Notes: generated from the letters alone by a model not told the origin. A stretch of DNA of 64,000 nucleotides from Nitrospirota bacterium (GCA_015233615.1 JADFXJ010000001.1:1-64000), one strand, 5' to 3'; counted from the first letter of the stretch, positions 52,082 to 61,063 are shown. A program made the numbers and translations.

Positions 52082-52723
52082 GTGGCAAAGAAAATCTACG
52101 TCTGGTCGCTTACGGTACGCCTTACCCACTGGGTAAACGTCGTTACCGTAACTATTCTGTCGCTTACCGGGTACGCCATCGGTAATCCGGCCCTTTTTGC
52201 CGGCATGAGAGAATTCCTGCCCATGGCTACGGTACGATTTATCCATATCCTTAGTGCCTATATGCTTACGGCGAGCGTCTTTCTGCGTTTCTATTACATG
52301 AGTACGGAGGACGGATACGCCAGGCCCGGAGAACTTCTACCCTTGAAAAAAGAGCGGTGGCGGAGCTTTAGGGATGCTCTGTTTTTTTACATGTTTTTGC
52401 GAAAATCCCCGCCCTCTTATCCGGGCCATAACGCGTTGGCGGGAGTCAGTTACTTTTTTATTTTCATCGCCTTTGCCACCGAAATCGTTACCGGCTTTGC
52501 CCTCCACTCCCAAAGCCACCACGGGGTGCTTTGGTGGGTACTTGGCGGGTGGATGCTTAACTTTACCGACGCCATGTCGATTCGGCTTATTCACCACCTG
52601 TTAATGTGGTTTTTGTGGGTCTTTGTGGTGATTCACCTTTACATATCCGTCCATAACGATTGCTTTGAAAAAAACGGCCTGATCAGCTCCATTGTAAACG
52701 GATATAAAATCGTCGATGAATAA
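52082..52723 (+). CDS. Hydrogenase cytochrome b subunit
   Basis: The 213-residue protein has four membrane helices and the HyaC/HupC haem ligands: VRLTHWVNV in helix 1, RFIHILSAYMLT in helix 2, and two histidines in helix 4 (LIHHLLMWFLWVFVVIHLYISVHND). It anchors the hydrogenase on the periplasmic face and passes electrons to quinone. A short linker of tandem TTCGTTAA-type repeats separates it from the large-subunit gene. Its stop is followed by repeats of a GTCGATGAATAAG unit before the protease gene. Family and role are secure. Confidence 0.93.
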   Translation: MAKKIYVWSLTVRLTHWVNVVTVTILSLTGYAIGNPALFAGMREFLPMATVRFIHILSAYMLTASVFLRFYYMSTEDGYARPGELLPLKKERWRSFRDALFFYMFLRKSPPSYPGHNALAGVSYFFIFIAFATEIVTGFALHSQSHHGVLWWVLGGWMLNFTDAMSIRLIHHLLMWFLWVFVVIHLYISVHNDCFEKNGLISSIVNGYKIVDE

Positions 52724-52747
52724 GGTTGCCGATGAATAAGATCGTCG

Positions 52748-53236
52748 ATGGATAAGACTTGCCTGATAATCGGTCTTGGTAACGTCCTTTTGGGCGACGA
52801 AGGGGCTGGTGTGTACGTTGCGGAGGCGATCAATACCCGTTACGTACTGAGCGAGGGTACAAAAACCATCGACGGCGGCACTCTGGGGCTTGATCTTCTT
52901 CCCATCATCGAAGGATATGAAGAGGCCATTGTTATCGACGCCGTAAACTTTGGACGGGAACCCGGATACGTAGAGGTTTTCGACGGCGGGGATAGCGGAC
53001 TGGATTACGTACCCCGGTTTTCGTCACACCACGAGGGTGTTGGGGACATCGTTACGGCCTTAACCCTTTTGGGTGTATATTCCGAAGCAAAACCACCGCG
53101 TCTGTTTATCATCGGCATTCAACCGGGAGACATCGGAGAAGGTATCGGGCTTTCCGACGAGGCAAAGGCCGGTGTAGAGCGAGCTATCGGTATTGTCAGG
53201 CAGCGGCTGATGCTTTTCCCTACCGGCACCACTTAG
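52748..53236 (+). CDS. Hydrogenase maturation endopeptidase
   Basis: The 162-residue protein belongs to the HyaD/HybD family: GLGNVLLGDEGAGVYVAEAI with metal-binding Glu, VIDAVNFGREPGYVEVF with the second ligand Asp, and SSHHEGVGD with the third ligand His. It reads nickel incorporation and cleaves after the His of DPCMACAVH in the large subunit. It closes the four-gene operon in the standard order small-large-cytochrome b-protease. Hyp maturation genes are not in the window. Confidence 0.93.
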   Translation: MDKTCLIIGLGNVLLGDEGAGVYVAEAINTRYVLSEGTKTIDGGTLGLDLLPIIEGYEEAIVIDAVNFGREPGYVEVFDGGDSGLDYVPRFSSHHEGVGDIVTALTLLGVYSEAKPPRLFIIGIQPGDIGEGIGLSDEAKAGVERAIGIVRQRLMLFPTGTT

Positions 53237-53291
53237 CCCCCATTGCCGGGAATGTCCATTTGAGTATATTATGGTAGTATATGCTCTATAG

Positions 53292-53579
53292 ATGAAGGGA
53301 AAAGCCGAATTAATAAATTATGAAAAATACCCGTTAGAAGACGGTATAATAGAGATTAAGATTTATATGGTAACGAAGAGTAAGGACAAACCTCATGGAT
53401 TTAAATATTCTCTGGCATATATAGAAAATGGTGAACGTATAATAGGTTATGATAATTGTGAGGGTAAAGGTGATCATTTTCATTACGCAGGCCATGAGGG
53501 ATATTACGAATTCATAGACCTGGATCGATTGAAACATGATTTTTTCAGCGCAATAAGGAGACGAAAAGATGAAGGATAA
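53292..53579 (+). CDS. DUF6516-like protein of a two-gene toxin-antitoxin-type module
   Basis: The 95-residue protein has the look of the DUF6516 family found beside HTH regulators: YPLEDGIIEIKIYMV near the start, HGFKYSLAYIENGERIIGYDNCEGKGDHFHYAGHE in the middle with Asp/His that could be catalytic, and a charged C-terminus. It overlaps the next gene by 11 bases. TGGTAGTAT (extended -10) lies 12 bases before the ATG with no ribosome site, so it may be leaderless. Partner and order suggest a toxin or effector with its regulator; toxicity is not established. Confidence 0.6.
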   Translation: MKGKAELINYEKYPLEDGIIEIKIYMVTKSKDKPHGFKYSLAYIENGERIIGYDNCEGKGDHFHYAGHEGYYEFIDLDRLKHDFFSAIRRRKDEG

Positions 53580-53964
53580 GAAATACAAGACCGTAAGATT
53601 AGGGGTAAAACCTTTGGAAGATGGTTTGGACGACGCCGTCGATCTAATGAAACGTATCGAGAAAGGGGAACACGTAAAAAAACGTAAACCGGGTATATAC
53701 TTTGAAAACGTTACGGCTATTCCCAGGATTTTAACGCAAGATCGCCTGAAGATGCTCAACGTAATAAAGGAAAACCATCCATCGTCTATTTCCGATCTTG
53801 CTAAACTACTTGGCCGCGACGTTAACAACGTAAAGACAGACGTTCAATATTTATCGGATTTAGGACTGATTAAGCTTAAGAAATCAAAAAACGGCGACGG
53901 TGAAAATGAATTGACAACTCCAACTGTCAATTACGAGAAACTTCTTCTTGAGATAAATATTTAG
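53569..53964 (+). CDS. Winged-helix regulator (HVO_A0114-like) paired with DUF6516
   Basis: The 131-residue protein has an N-terminal charged region and a winged helix-turn-helix at about 62-115 (DRLKMLNVIKENHPSSISDLAKLLGRDVNNVKTDVQYLSDLGLIKLK), typical of the COG4190 putative transcriptional regulators that sit behind DUF6516 genes. Its start lies inside the upstream gene, so the pair is co-translated. It probably autoregulates the module, possibly as antitoxin. Downstream lies a hicB stub, so this is a toxin-antitoxin-rich site. Confidence 0.7.
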   Translation: MKDKKYKTVRLGVKPLEDGLDDAVDLMKRIEKGEHVKKRKPGIYFENVTAIPRILTQDRLKMLNVIKENHPSSISDLAKLLGRDVNNVKTDVQYLSDLGLIKLKKSKNGDGENELTTPTVNYEKLLLEINI

Positions 53965-53977
53965 TAGGATGACCGGG

Positions 53978-54013
53978 ATGTCTTATTCGATAAAAGTATT
54001 CTACAAGGGTTAA
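53978..54013 (+). pseudogene. hicB stub (first 11 codons)
   Basis: ATGTCTTATTCGATAAAAGTATTCTAC followed by a stop encodes MSYSIKVFYKG, nearly the same as the N-terminus MFYSIKVFYSE of the intact hicB at 60295. About 29 bases are identical. It is the remnant of a lost or recombined HicB gene. Confidence 0.65.
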
Positions 54014-54042
54014 CCTCTACAATGATTTAAGGCTACGATTTT

Positions 54043-54051
54043 TGCTATAAT
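54043..54051 (+). promoter_or_regulatory. Extended -10 element upstream of the chemoreceptor
   Basis: TGCTATAAT is an extended -10 motif without a good -35, 259 bases before the chemoreceptor ATG. The rest of the 296-base gap shows no ORF, only GGCGAA-type duplications near 54215-54285. Confidence 0.35.
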
Positions 54052-54309
54052 TAACCTAGACGTCGCTAAAAACTCTAAATATGCGGAGCATTTCATTTCA
54101 GCACGTTTCATGTGATTGCTTTTATCGGGTAAACGCTTGTTGTACACTGTAGAGACGACATTAACCGCCGTTTTCAGGATAATACTTGCGTTTTGGAATC
54201 AACCCGATAGGAGAACTGGCAACCGGCGAAAAAGCGGGGAATGAATCCGGCACTACATCGGGAAATAAAGTTAACACCGGCGAACACTTAAAGAAAGAGG
54301 AATAAAGTT

Positions 54310-56139
54310 ATGCAAATCAAGAATTGGTCTCTAAGTATGAAAACGTGCGTGCCTATATTGCTGATAATGGCGGTAGGCGCATTTCTTAACACCGGGATAG
54401 CCAACGTTCTGACTAAAAGAATGGTCGTGGATGAAATCAAGAATGGCGCCATAATGGGCTACAAGAACACCGTTTTGGATGCCATTACGTCCATGATGGT
54501 GGCGGGCAGTTTTAAGGAGGCAAAGGACCCGTTCTTGCAGCAACTAAGAAGTATGATAGACATCAGGGTTATCAGGAGTGAAGCGGTTGATGCAACCTTT
54601 GGGAAGGGAAAGCCAGAAGATTACAACCAGGACGACGTGGAGAGAGAGGTAATGCGTACCGGGAAGGAGCAGGTGTTCGTCGAAGGCTTATCGGTTCGGG
54701 GCGTTTATCCTTATATTGCCGGCCATAGCGTCATGGGCAGGGACTGTCTTTCATGTCACACCGTAAAGGAAGGCGAGGTTTTGGGCGTTGTCAGCATATC
54801 GGTACCTTTAGCCGGGACTATGGAGAAGCTGAAGTACCTGAAACTCGTGTTTATAATCCTGGGGCTTTTGGGCATACTCGGTATGGGGACTGCCGTTTAC
54901 GTAATTGTAAAGATAACTCATAAACCACTGTCGGCCCTTACGGAGAAAGTGAAGGAAATCTCCAACGGTAACCTGATGGTAGACATCGAAATTAACGGAA
55001 AAGATGAGATCAACCAGCTTCTTTTTGCCATGAAAAACATGACCGATACCATAAAAAGTATTCTTCGTGAAACACAAGGCATGATAGATGCCGTAGCCAG
55101 TGGTGATCTCGAAAGCCGTGCAAATGCAGGGTTGTTTGTAGGCTCATGGCAGCAACTGGTTGCCGGCATAAACGATACGGTAATCAACATAGTGAACCCT
55201 TTGATGGTAACCGCCGATTACGTGGATAAGATTTCCAGGGGTGTAATCCCGCCCGTTATCAAAACGCAGTACAAGGGCCAGTATAACGTAATTAAGGAAA
55301 ACCTCAACACCATGGTGACCAGGCTTACCGGTGTTGTATCGGAAATAAGAACGGCAGCCGACAACGTTGCATCGGGAAGCCAGGAACTTAGTGCCACCGC
55401 CCAGGTGATGTCCCAGGGTGCTACCGAGCAGGCGGCCTCGGCAGAGGAGGTATCTTCTTCCATGGAGCAGATGGCTTCCAACGTCAGGCAAAATGCCGAT
55501 AATGCCCATGAAACACAGAAGATTGCCGACAAATCCGCAGTAAATGCCAGGGAAGGCGGCAAGGCGGTAGCCGAAACCGTAACGGCCATGAAGGAGATAG
55601 CACGCAAGATTACTATAATCGAAGAAATAGCCCGGCAAATTAACCTTTTAGCCCTTAACGCAGCAATCGAGGCAGCCCGCGCGGGTGAACACGGAAAGGG
55701 CTTTGCCGTAGTTGCCTCGGAGGTGAGGAAATTGGCCGAGCGCAGCCAATTGGCCGCCGGCGAGATAACCGGTCTTGTTACGACAAGCGTTGAGATAGCT
55801 GAAAAGGCAGGCACCATGTTTTCTGCAATGCTGCCGGACATCCTGAAGACTGCCGGGTTGATAAAGGAAATAAGTGCCGCCAGTAGCGAACAAAACTCCG
55901 GTGCACAACAGATTAACATGGCCATTCAGCAATTGGATCAGGTCATCCAGCAAAACGCCTCTGCCTCCGAGGAGATGGCGTCCACCTCGGAGGAACTCTC
56001 AAGCCAGTCTGAACAACTTCAACACACCATATCGTTTTTCAGAATCGACGATGAAGATGGGGGAGGTTTTTCCACATACGGCGTGCAGCGAAGACCTCAA
56101 CCGCTTCAACAAAAGGGAAACCGTAGTTCAAGGATATAA
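54310..56139 (+). CDS. Methyl-accepting chemotaxis protein with periplasmic haem-c motif
   Basis: The 609-residue chemoreceptor has membrane helices near 13-34 and 178-203. Its periplasmic domain carries one c-type haem site, CLSCH at 146-150, just before the second helix, followed by [13 protein letters not shown]. This resembles the haem-c PAS-type sensors of Geobacter chemoreceptors. A HAMP domain (about 204-256), a second HAMP-like/linker region to about 345, and the signalling domain with hairpin [41 protein letters not shown] follow. It should sense redox state or a haem ligand such as O2 or NO and report to CheA. The next gene starts one base after its stop. Confidence 0.93.
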   Translation: MQIKNWSLSMKTCVPILLIMAVGAFLNTGIANVLTKRMVVDEIKNGAIMGYKNTVLDAITSMMVAGSFKEAKDPFLQQLRSMIDIRVIRSEAVDATFGKGKPEDYNQDDVEREVMRTGKEQVFVEGLSVRGVYPYIAGHSVMGRDCLSCHTVKEGEVLGVVSISVPLAGTMEKLKYLKLVFIILGLLGILGMGTAVYVIVKITHKPLSALTEKVKEISNGNLMVDIEINGKDEINQLLFAMKNMTDTIKSILRETQGMIDAVASGDLESRANAGLFVGSWQQLVAGINDTVINIVNPLMVTADYVDKISRGVIPPVIKTQYKGQYNVIKENLNTMVTRLTGVVSEIRTAADNVASGSQELSATAQVMSQGATEQAASAEEVSSSMEQMASNVRQNADNAHETQKIADKSAVNAREGGKAVAETVTAMKEIARKITIIEEIARQINLLALNAAIEAARAGEHGKGFAVVASEVRKLAERSQLAAGEITGLVTTSVEIAEKAGTMFSAMLPDILKTAGLIKEISAASSEQNSGAQQINMAIQQLDQVIQQNASASEEMASTSEELSSQSEQLQHTISFFRIDDEDGGGFSTYGVQRRPQPLQQKGNRSSRI

Positions 56140-56140
56140 G

Positions 56141-57517
56141 ATGGAAGAAGATTTTTTTTATGAAGAGACTACTATAGAAGATTCTTTAATTAACCCCGGT
56201 GAAAAGTGGAAAGTAATGATCGTCGATGATGACGAAGAGGTTCATAAAGTTACTATCCTCGCCTTGAGGAATATGGTTATTAAAGACAGAGGTCTTCATT
56301 TTATTCATGCTTACACGGCAAAGGAGGCCATAGGTTTAATAACGCAACACCCCGACACGTCTTTGATTCTTCTCGACGTTGTGATGGAAACCGAATATGC
56401 CGGTTTACTTGTGGTGGATTTTATAAGAAATGAGTTGAAAAACTCCTCCGTGAGGATAGTGCTTCGCACCGGCCAGCCGGGTCAGGCCCCTGAAGTGGAG
56501 ATCATAAAAAAGTATGACATCAACGATTATAAGGAAAAGAGCGAACTTACTACACAGAAGCTTTTTACCACACTGTATTCGTCCATAAGTACCTATAACG
56601 ACATCGTTACTATCGAAAAGTATAAGAATCACCTGGAGTCATTAGTACAACAACGTACTCACATGCTTATCGAAAAGACGGAGGCTCTCGAAGATCTAAA
56701 TAGAAATCTTGAGGTTAAGGTCAAAGAGGAAATCGAAAAAAGAATGTACAGCGAACGAATGCTTATACAGAAATCCAGACTTGCTTCCATGGGGGAGATG
56801 CTTTCCGTTATTGCCCATCAATGGAAGCAGCCTCTAAACGGAATGTATCTCCTGATTCAGGATATTGAGGATGCCTTAGATTTCGGACAAATCGATAGAA
56901 ACTATATTGCCAACTACGTATCGGAGGGAAAGAATTATATACACTTTTTGGATAGAACTGTAAACGATTTCAGGGATTTCCTGAAGGTAGGAAAGAAAAG
57001 AGATCTCTTTGACGTGGCAAATGCCGTCAAAGAAGTGCTTGGCTTACTATCGGGTTTATTAAAAAACTTACAAATAGAAGTTTCTTTCGATATTCATGAG
57101 GGAGAGTCTTATATAACCGACGGTTATGAAAACGAGTTCAAACACGTGGTGCTGAACTTAATAAATAATTCCAGGGATGCTATTATTCAAAGAAATAAGA
57201 AAGAAACCGACGATAATAAAACAAAAGGGTTGATAGAAATAAGAATTATAGGCGCCGGCTCCCGTATAATGGTAACCATTACCGATAACGGTTGCGGAAT
57301 ACCGGAGGATATCGCCGACAAAATTTTCGAGCCCTATTTTACCACAAAGGATGACGAAACAGGTACGGGAATAGGACTATACCTGAGTAAAATCATCATC
57401 GAGAAAAACATGGGGGGACGCCTGTACGTTACCAATCCGGGCAATGGAGTTAGTTTTACTATAGAACTCGTTGCAGAGCATAGTAATACCACAGAAGGTA
57501 AAAAAAATACCGGATAG
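56141..57517 (+). CDS. Receiver-histidine kinase protein coupled to the chemoreceptor
   Basis: The track start at 55874 is false, being the chemoreceptor read in another frame; ATG 56141 follows AAGGA and is one base after the upstream stop. The 458-residue protein has an N-terminal receiver (KVMIVDDDEEVHKV, ILLDVVMET, LRTGQPGQAPE), a coiled coil, a HisKA domain with MLSVIAHQWKQPLNGM (phosphoacceptor His), and an ATPase domain (NLINNSRDAI, DNGCGI, GTGIGLYLSK). No membrane or DNA-binding part. RTGQPGQAPE is typical of DUF3369-family-associated receivers that sense via a fused module. The TAG stop lies in the end of a mobile element. Confidence 0.88.
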   Translation: MEEDFFYEETTIEDSLINPGEKWKVMIVDDDEEVHKVTILALRNMVIKDRGLHFIHAYTAKEAIGLITQHPDTSLILLDVVMETEYAGLLVVDFIRNELKNSSVRIVLRTGQPGQAPEVEIIKKYDINDYKEKSELTTQKLFTTLYSSISTYNDIVTIEKYKNHLESLVQQRTHMLIEKTEALEDLNRNLEVKVKEEIEKRMYSERMLIQKSRLASMGEMLSVIAHQWKQPLNGMYLLIQDIEDALDFGQIDRNYIANYVSEGKNYIHFLDRTVNDFRDFLKVGKKRDLFDVANAVKEVLGLLSGLLKNLQIEVSFDIHEGESYITDGYENEFKHVVLNLINNSRDAIIQRNKKETDDNKTKGLIEIRIIGAGSRIMVTITDNGCGIPEDIADKIFEPYFTTKDDETGTGIGLYLSKIIIEKNMGGRLYVTNPGNGVSFTIELVAEHSNTTEGKKNTG

Positions 57518-57759
57518 TGTCGTGTCAACTGTAAAATGCCGGATTCCGAATATAGCCGTCAGCCTGATTAGCGGACAGGAATCTGTCCTTTCGTCATTAC
57601 GCTTCGTTTTCGTTATTCCTGGTATCCTCCGTTATCCACCCACTTATCGTCATCTTTCCGGCTAGAGCCGTCAGCCGCATTCGCGGGCCGGAATCGCCCT
57701 TGCCCTTGCCGTTATTCGGGGAAACCGAAATGTGACATAATACCCTTGACGCGACACTA
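57515..57759. mobile_element. MITE-like element with 14-bp inverted ends
   Basis: TAGTGTCGTGTCAA at 57515 pairs with the inverted TTGACGCGACACTA ending at 57759 (one mismatch). The 245-base interior has no ORF and two copies of the GAGCCGTCAGCCG repeat (57541-57590 and 57663-57697). The left end supplies the TAG stop codon of the upstream kinase. No clear target duplication is visible. Confidence 0.55.
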
Positions 57760-57775
57760 GTTATGGTGACATTGT

Positions 57776-58183
57776 TTAATACAATTCAGATTCGCAAGGG
57801 TCAGTCTCTTGTCCCCGGCAACCAAACTCCGGGTTGCCATGTATGTCTAAGAAAATTATTTTATTACCTTTTATTTGAACGAAACCGTCATCGACTTTCA
57901 TTACTTCGGCATACTTGCCTTTATAAATAATCTTAGCCGCGGGAGGTTTACCTGGTTCAATCATTGCGCCAAAAAGCTTAATGGTAGTATCACCGTTTTT
58001 CTTGATTTTAATTGTATAGTTTGTACTACTACCTTCATAAAAATTGAAGGATTTCTCACCAACGAATGGTAGTTTTATTTTCCGAGTACCCTTTTGACTG
58101 GAATCGGCAGTTGCAGCCATCGAGACTATTGAGAATGACAGTAAACAGATGGATAAACACGAAACAAGAAATATTTTTTTCAT
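57776..58183 (-). CDS. Secreted hypothetical protein, 135 residues
   Basis: The track starts at 58213, but ATG 58183 follows AGGAG. The product has a signal peptide (about 1-22, VSMAATA) and a small beta-rich mature domain (KIKLPFVGEKSFNFYEGSS, TIKLFGAMIEPGK) ending with two Cys (FGCRGQETDPCESELY) that may form a disulfide. I do not recognise a family. It stands alone, convergent with the MITE. Confidence 0.7.
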   Translation of the reverse strand: MKKIFLVSCLSICLLSFSIVSMAATADSSQKGTRKIKLPFVGEKSFNFYEGSSTNYTIKIKKNGDTTIKLFGAMIEPGKPPAAKIIYKGKYAEVMKVDDGFVQIKGNKIIFLDIHGNPEFGCRGQETDPCESELY

Positions 58184-58520
58184 AGGCTCTCCTATTATCG
58201 TATTACTTTTCACAAGATAGACGGCATAGTGCCGCTGACACTACTTTGAAATTCATATGCATTAAATTCATTTACATGGGTATGCACTTGACTCCTGTTA
58301 AAACAATAACCTGCTGTTATTGCGAGCATTTTATGCGCTTGATAATTTCGTTGTTTGTATACGATAAACTCATTCTTTTTAATAAGTTACGATTATTTTA
58401 CATTATTGTACGGGACTCATCGGCATACCCAGGTTCATTTATTTACTTCACATGTGAAAATCCGTGAATTGATTGTAATTAATATCCCTATGGTTTTTAC
58501 CTTAAACTACACCCGGTTTG
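58184..58520. other. 337-base gap, nothing recognised
   Basis: AT-rich intergenic sequence that should hold the promoter of the minus-strand secreted protein. The 73-residue plus-strand ORF inside it has no ribosome site or recognisable feature. Confidence 0.4.
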
Positions 58521-59393
58521 TTATTGATTAAAATAATTGGCAGTCGGGACAACCCTGTTTACTTTAACGCTGATTCCTTTACCGCTTTCCGTATTGCCGT
58601 GAACCACGAATTCGCTCAACCCGACATGGTTCCTGGAGTTGCCCCAGTCATATGTATATCCAAGCCGCGTCCACGGATATGGATACTCAGACACATAGAG
58701 ATAAGTCCGCCTGTTTACAAACCACCTATAATAATCCTTAAATCCGCACTGGTTAAGGTCGCAGGCCTGATCCGCATATACCTTCAGAGTTAAGCTGAAA
58801 ATCAAGAACTGGTCATCCGGATAGTCGAGCGGGCATTCCGTAGTCGTAATATCAGGATCGGCGCAGGGACGGAAAAGATCGTTCGGAGAAACCCAGAGTT
58901 CAAGTAAGTACGTCTTTCGCACGGCATCGTCGGGCGGAAGACCGAGAAGCTGCGCGATCCTCAGAGGCTCAGGGCTGACGCCCGCGAAAAACCTTTTAAG
59001 CTCAGGCACTACCGTAACCCAGGTATCATATGTATAGTTCGGGCATTCACGCCCTTCCTTGCAGGTATCGGATGCCTTGCACCCTTCAGAGGGGCAGCGA
59101 TAACTATTTCCTACGGCTTCCGTAACCCAGCTTGCGACAAGTACCCTCGTTCCCGGAATGCCGTTTTCCCAGTCGAGCACTCTATTTTCAGGGATTATCG
59201 GAATCAGGTTCTTCGATATCTTATCCTGAGTCGCGCGCCCGGCGGCATCTTGTACGGCCACGAGATAAGCATCCTGAGAATTATGAATCGAGTCGCTTTG
59301 GCCGCCGCAGGATGTCAGGACTAATGCAAGATAGAAAAAAACCAAAACTACTGCTGGATGGTGCCGCTGTTTACGGGCAAGATATGCAGACAT
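58521..59393 (-). CDS. Lipoprotein of unknown function
   Basis: The 290-residue protein has a basic N-terminus, a hydrophobic stretch and a lipobox LVLTSC with Cys at 29, so it is probably lipidated and placed in the outer membrane or periplasm. The mature part has several Cys pairs (YRCPSEGCKASDTCKEGRECPNY; ADQACDLNQCGF) that could form disulfides, and a terminal beta region (TRLGYTYDWGNSRNHVGLSEFVV). I do not recognise the family. Its GC-richer composition differs from the AT-rich gene before it. Monocistronic. Confidence 0.75.
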   Translation of the reverse strand: MSAYLARKQRHHPAVVLVFFYLALVLTSCGGQSDSIHNSQDAYLVAVQDAAGRATQDKISKNLIPIIPENRVLDWENGIPGTRVLVASWVTEAVGNSYRCPSEGCKASDTCKEGRECPNYTYDTWVTVVPELKRFFAGVSPEPLRIAQLLGLPPDDAVRKTYLLELWVSPNDLFRPCADPDITTTECPLDYPDDQFLIFSLTLKVYADQACDLNQCGFKDYYRWFVNRRTYLYVSEYPYPWTRLGYTYDWGNSRNHVGLSEFVVHGNTESGKGISVKVNRVVPTANYFNQ

Positions 59394-60044
59394 AAGGCCT
59401 CCTTAGATTGTTAGTGAAGTGCAACCTATTTTAATACACGAAGTTAGAAAATTACAACCGTCCGCAATGTCACGTTACTTGTGTCCGATCTTTTATGGTA
59501 GAAGTATAAAATATTGCATCCGTCCGGATCTGCAAGCTCTCGAAGCGCTCACATACGTCAGCGACCACTCTTTGACACCCGTTTCCCTCTCATACGTCAT
59601 TCCGGCTTGACCGGAATCGCCTTTGTTCTTGATCTTTACGACATTTCATTCTTGACACGTAACCGGTGGGGTCTTACAACATAAAGCACGCTAAAACCTG
59701 TCTTTACTCGCTCTACGAGTTTTTTAGCCGTCTAACTCTTAAACTTCCGTAAAACTCCCATCTAATCCGCAGATTGCGGAGATATTGGGATGAACGTACC
59801 CACTTTAGCCGGCAACGAGGGTATTGGGGCTTCGTCATAGCCTTAACCCGGGAGTTTATAAAGAAAAAAGCATCAAGATCTGAATCGATACCGATCTAGG
59901 TCGATTCCGGGCATTCGTTGATGCTTCCAGCCAGTCATCATCAAGAGTACGGATATACATTTTTTCTTTGCCGAAAGGAAGAAGGTCTCCAAGATAAAAA
60001 AAATTGTAAAAAAAGATGCCTTTATAGTATCCTTTAATTAGATT
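59394..60044. other. 651-base gap with hairpin and sequence remnants
   Basis: No intact gene. It contains a GTCATTCCGGCTTGACCGGAATC hairpin near 59588 and a nested hairpin at 59870-59924 (GCATCAA..TTGATGC outside, GAATCGA..TCGATTC inside). A short minus-strand frame starting MYIRTLDDDWLEAS near 59960 may be the tip of a lost gene. The 3' end should hold the hicA promoter. Confidence 0.45.
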
Positions 60045-60290
60045 ATGAGTAAAAAGAAAAAGTTACTGGAGAAAATAAAGAACAATCCGGCAAATGTAAG
60101 ATTTTGTGATATATGCAAAGTTGCAGAAAGTTATGGTTTTAAGTTTAAAAACCAAAAAGGGAGTCACGTGACGTATGGCAGAGAAGGTATCTACGAGAAA
60201 TTAAACTTTCAAGATACGAATGGTAATACGCCAGGGTACCAGGTAAGGCAATTGTTAAATATATTAGAGAAATACGCCTTGGAGGATTAG
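60045..60290 (+). CDS. hicA: HicA-type mRNA interferase toxin
   Basis: The 81-residue basic protein has the HicA double-stranded-RNA-binding-like fold with AESYGFKFKNQKGSHVTYGR, whose GSH carries the catalytic His, and an N-terminal extension with two Cys (FCDIC). HicA cleaves mRNA when free. It lies four bases before hicB and is co-transcribed with it, in the usual toxin-first order. The C-terminus (TPGYQVRQLLNILEKYAL) matches the family helix. Confidence 0.9.
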   Translation: MSKKKKLLEKIKNNPANVRFCDICKVAESYGFKFKNQKGSHVTYGREGIYEKLNFQDTNGNTPGYQVRQLLNILEKYALED

Positions 60291-60294
60291 CGAG

Positions 60295-60681
60295 ATGTTT
60301 TATTCGATAAAAGTATTCTACAGCGAAGAAGACAAAGGTTTTATAGCCATTGTACCGGACTTACCCGGATGTTCGGCTTTTGGTGAAACGGAGGATGACG
60401 CGATAAGAGAGGTAAAAATTGCTCGTGAAAGCTGGTTAGAATTGGCTGAAGAGATGGGTCAATCGATTCCACAACCGTCGCCTCACGAAAGTCGATATTG
60501 CGGTAAGACGTTCGTGGATCTACCCAAGTCATTACATAAGGAGCTAAATTTGTTAGCAGAAGAAGAAGGCGTAAGCATGAATCAACTGATTATAAATATA
60601 CTATCAAAAGAAATAGGTAGACGTCAACAAGCGTTATCTATGGTAACAATGGAATCGGGGCAAAAGTGCTATCAGTTCTAA
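60295..60681 (+). CDS. hicB: HicB-type antitoxin with ribbon-helix-helix domain
   Basis: The 128-residue protein has the HicB fold at about 1-65 (DKGFIAIVPDLPGCSAFGETEDDAIREVKIARESWLELA) and a DNA-binding Arc/MetJ-like domain at about 78-112 (FVDLPKSLHKELNLLAEEEGVSMNQLIINIL). It neutralises HicA and represses the operon. The first 30 bases recur as a stub at 53978, so the gene or a copy of it has moved. Confidence 0.92.
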   Translation: MFYSIKVFYSEEDKGFIAIVPDLPGCSAFGETEDDAIREVKIARESWLELAEEMGQSIPQPSPHESRYCGKTFVDLPKSLHKELNLLAEEEGVSMNQLIINILSKEIGRRQQALSMVTMESGQKCYQF

Positions 60682-60796
60682 CGATAGATATTGATATATA
60701 GTCGCTATATATTTTTTTAAAATAAGAAAATGATTGCTTTGCTAAAAGAGGAGCTAAACAATGAACGCAACAATGGCGTGGAGTAGGTAACAGGCA

Positions 60797-60958
60797 ATGA
60801 ATGACAATGAAATAATAGAATACAAGAAAGGACTAATGAAGGCGTATTGGGTAGAGGACAGACATCATAAGTTAAAAGAACTTCCGATCGAGGATGCTAA
60901 AAAAGTTGTTGAATCAATGAATAATCTTGAGATTCATCAAAATGTGTCTGCAATCTGA
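60797..60958 (+). CDS. Possible 53-residue small protein
   Basis: A short frame downstream of hicAB begins ATG 60797 with a weak CAGG site and encodes an acidic-basic helical product (NEIIEYKKGLMKAYWVED, KVVESMNNLEIHQN). No family is recognised. The rest of the 628-base gap up to 61309 holds no other CDS except the tiny hydrophobic frame at 60977. Confidence 0.3.
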   Translation: MNDNEIIEYKKGLMKAYWVEDRHHKLKELPIEDAKKVVESMNNLEIHQNVSAI

Positions 60959-60976
60959 CCGCACGGTAAATTTGCG

Positions 60977-61063
60977 ATGTCGCCATATACAAGCTTAACT
61001 TTTGTTGTTGTCGTTGTTGTTCTTGGCATACTTGTCGCTTTAGCATCAGCGCCCTTCTACTGA
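60977..61063 (+). CDS. Possible 28-residue hydrophobic peptide
   Basis: ATG 60977 opens a frame for a single-helix peptide (FVVVVVVLGILVALASAPFY). No ribosome site is visible. Such hydrophobic micropeptides may be type I toxins or chance ORFs. Confidence 0.25.
   Translation: MSPYTSLTFVVVVVVLGILVALASAPFY

Noticed and set aside
55874-56140. N-terminal extension of the REC-kinase ORF
   Set aside because: It is the chemoreceptor coding sequence read in another frame; ATG 56141 with AAGGA is the true start.
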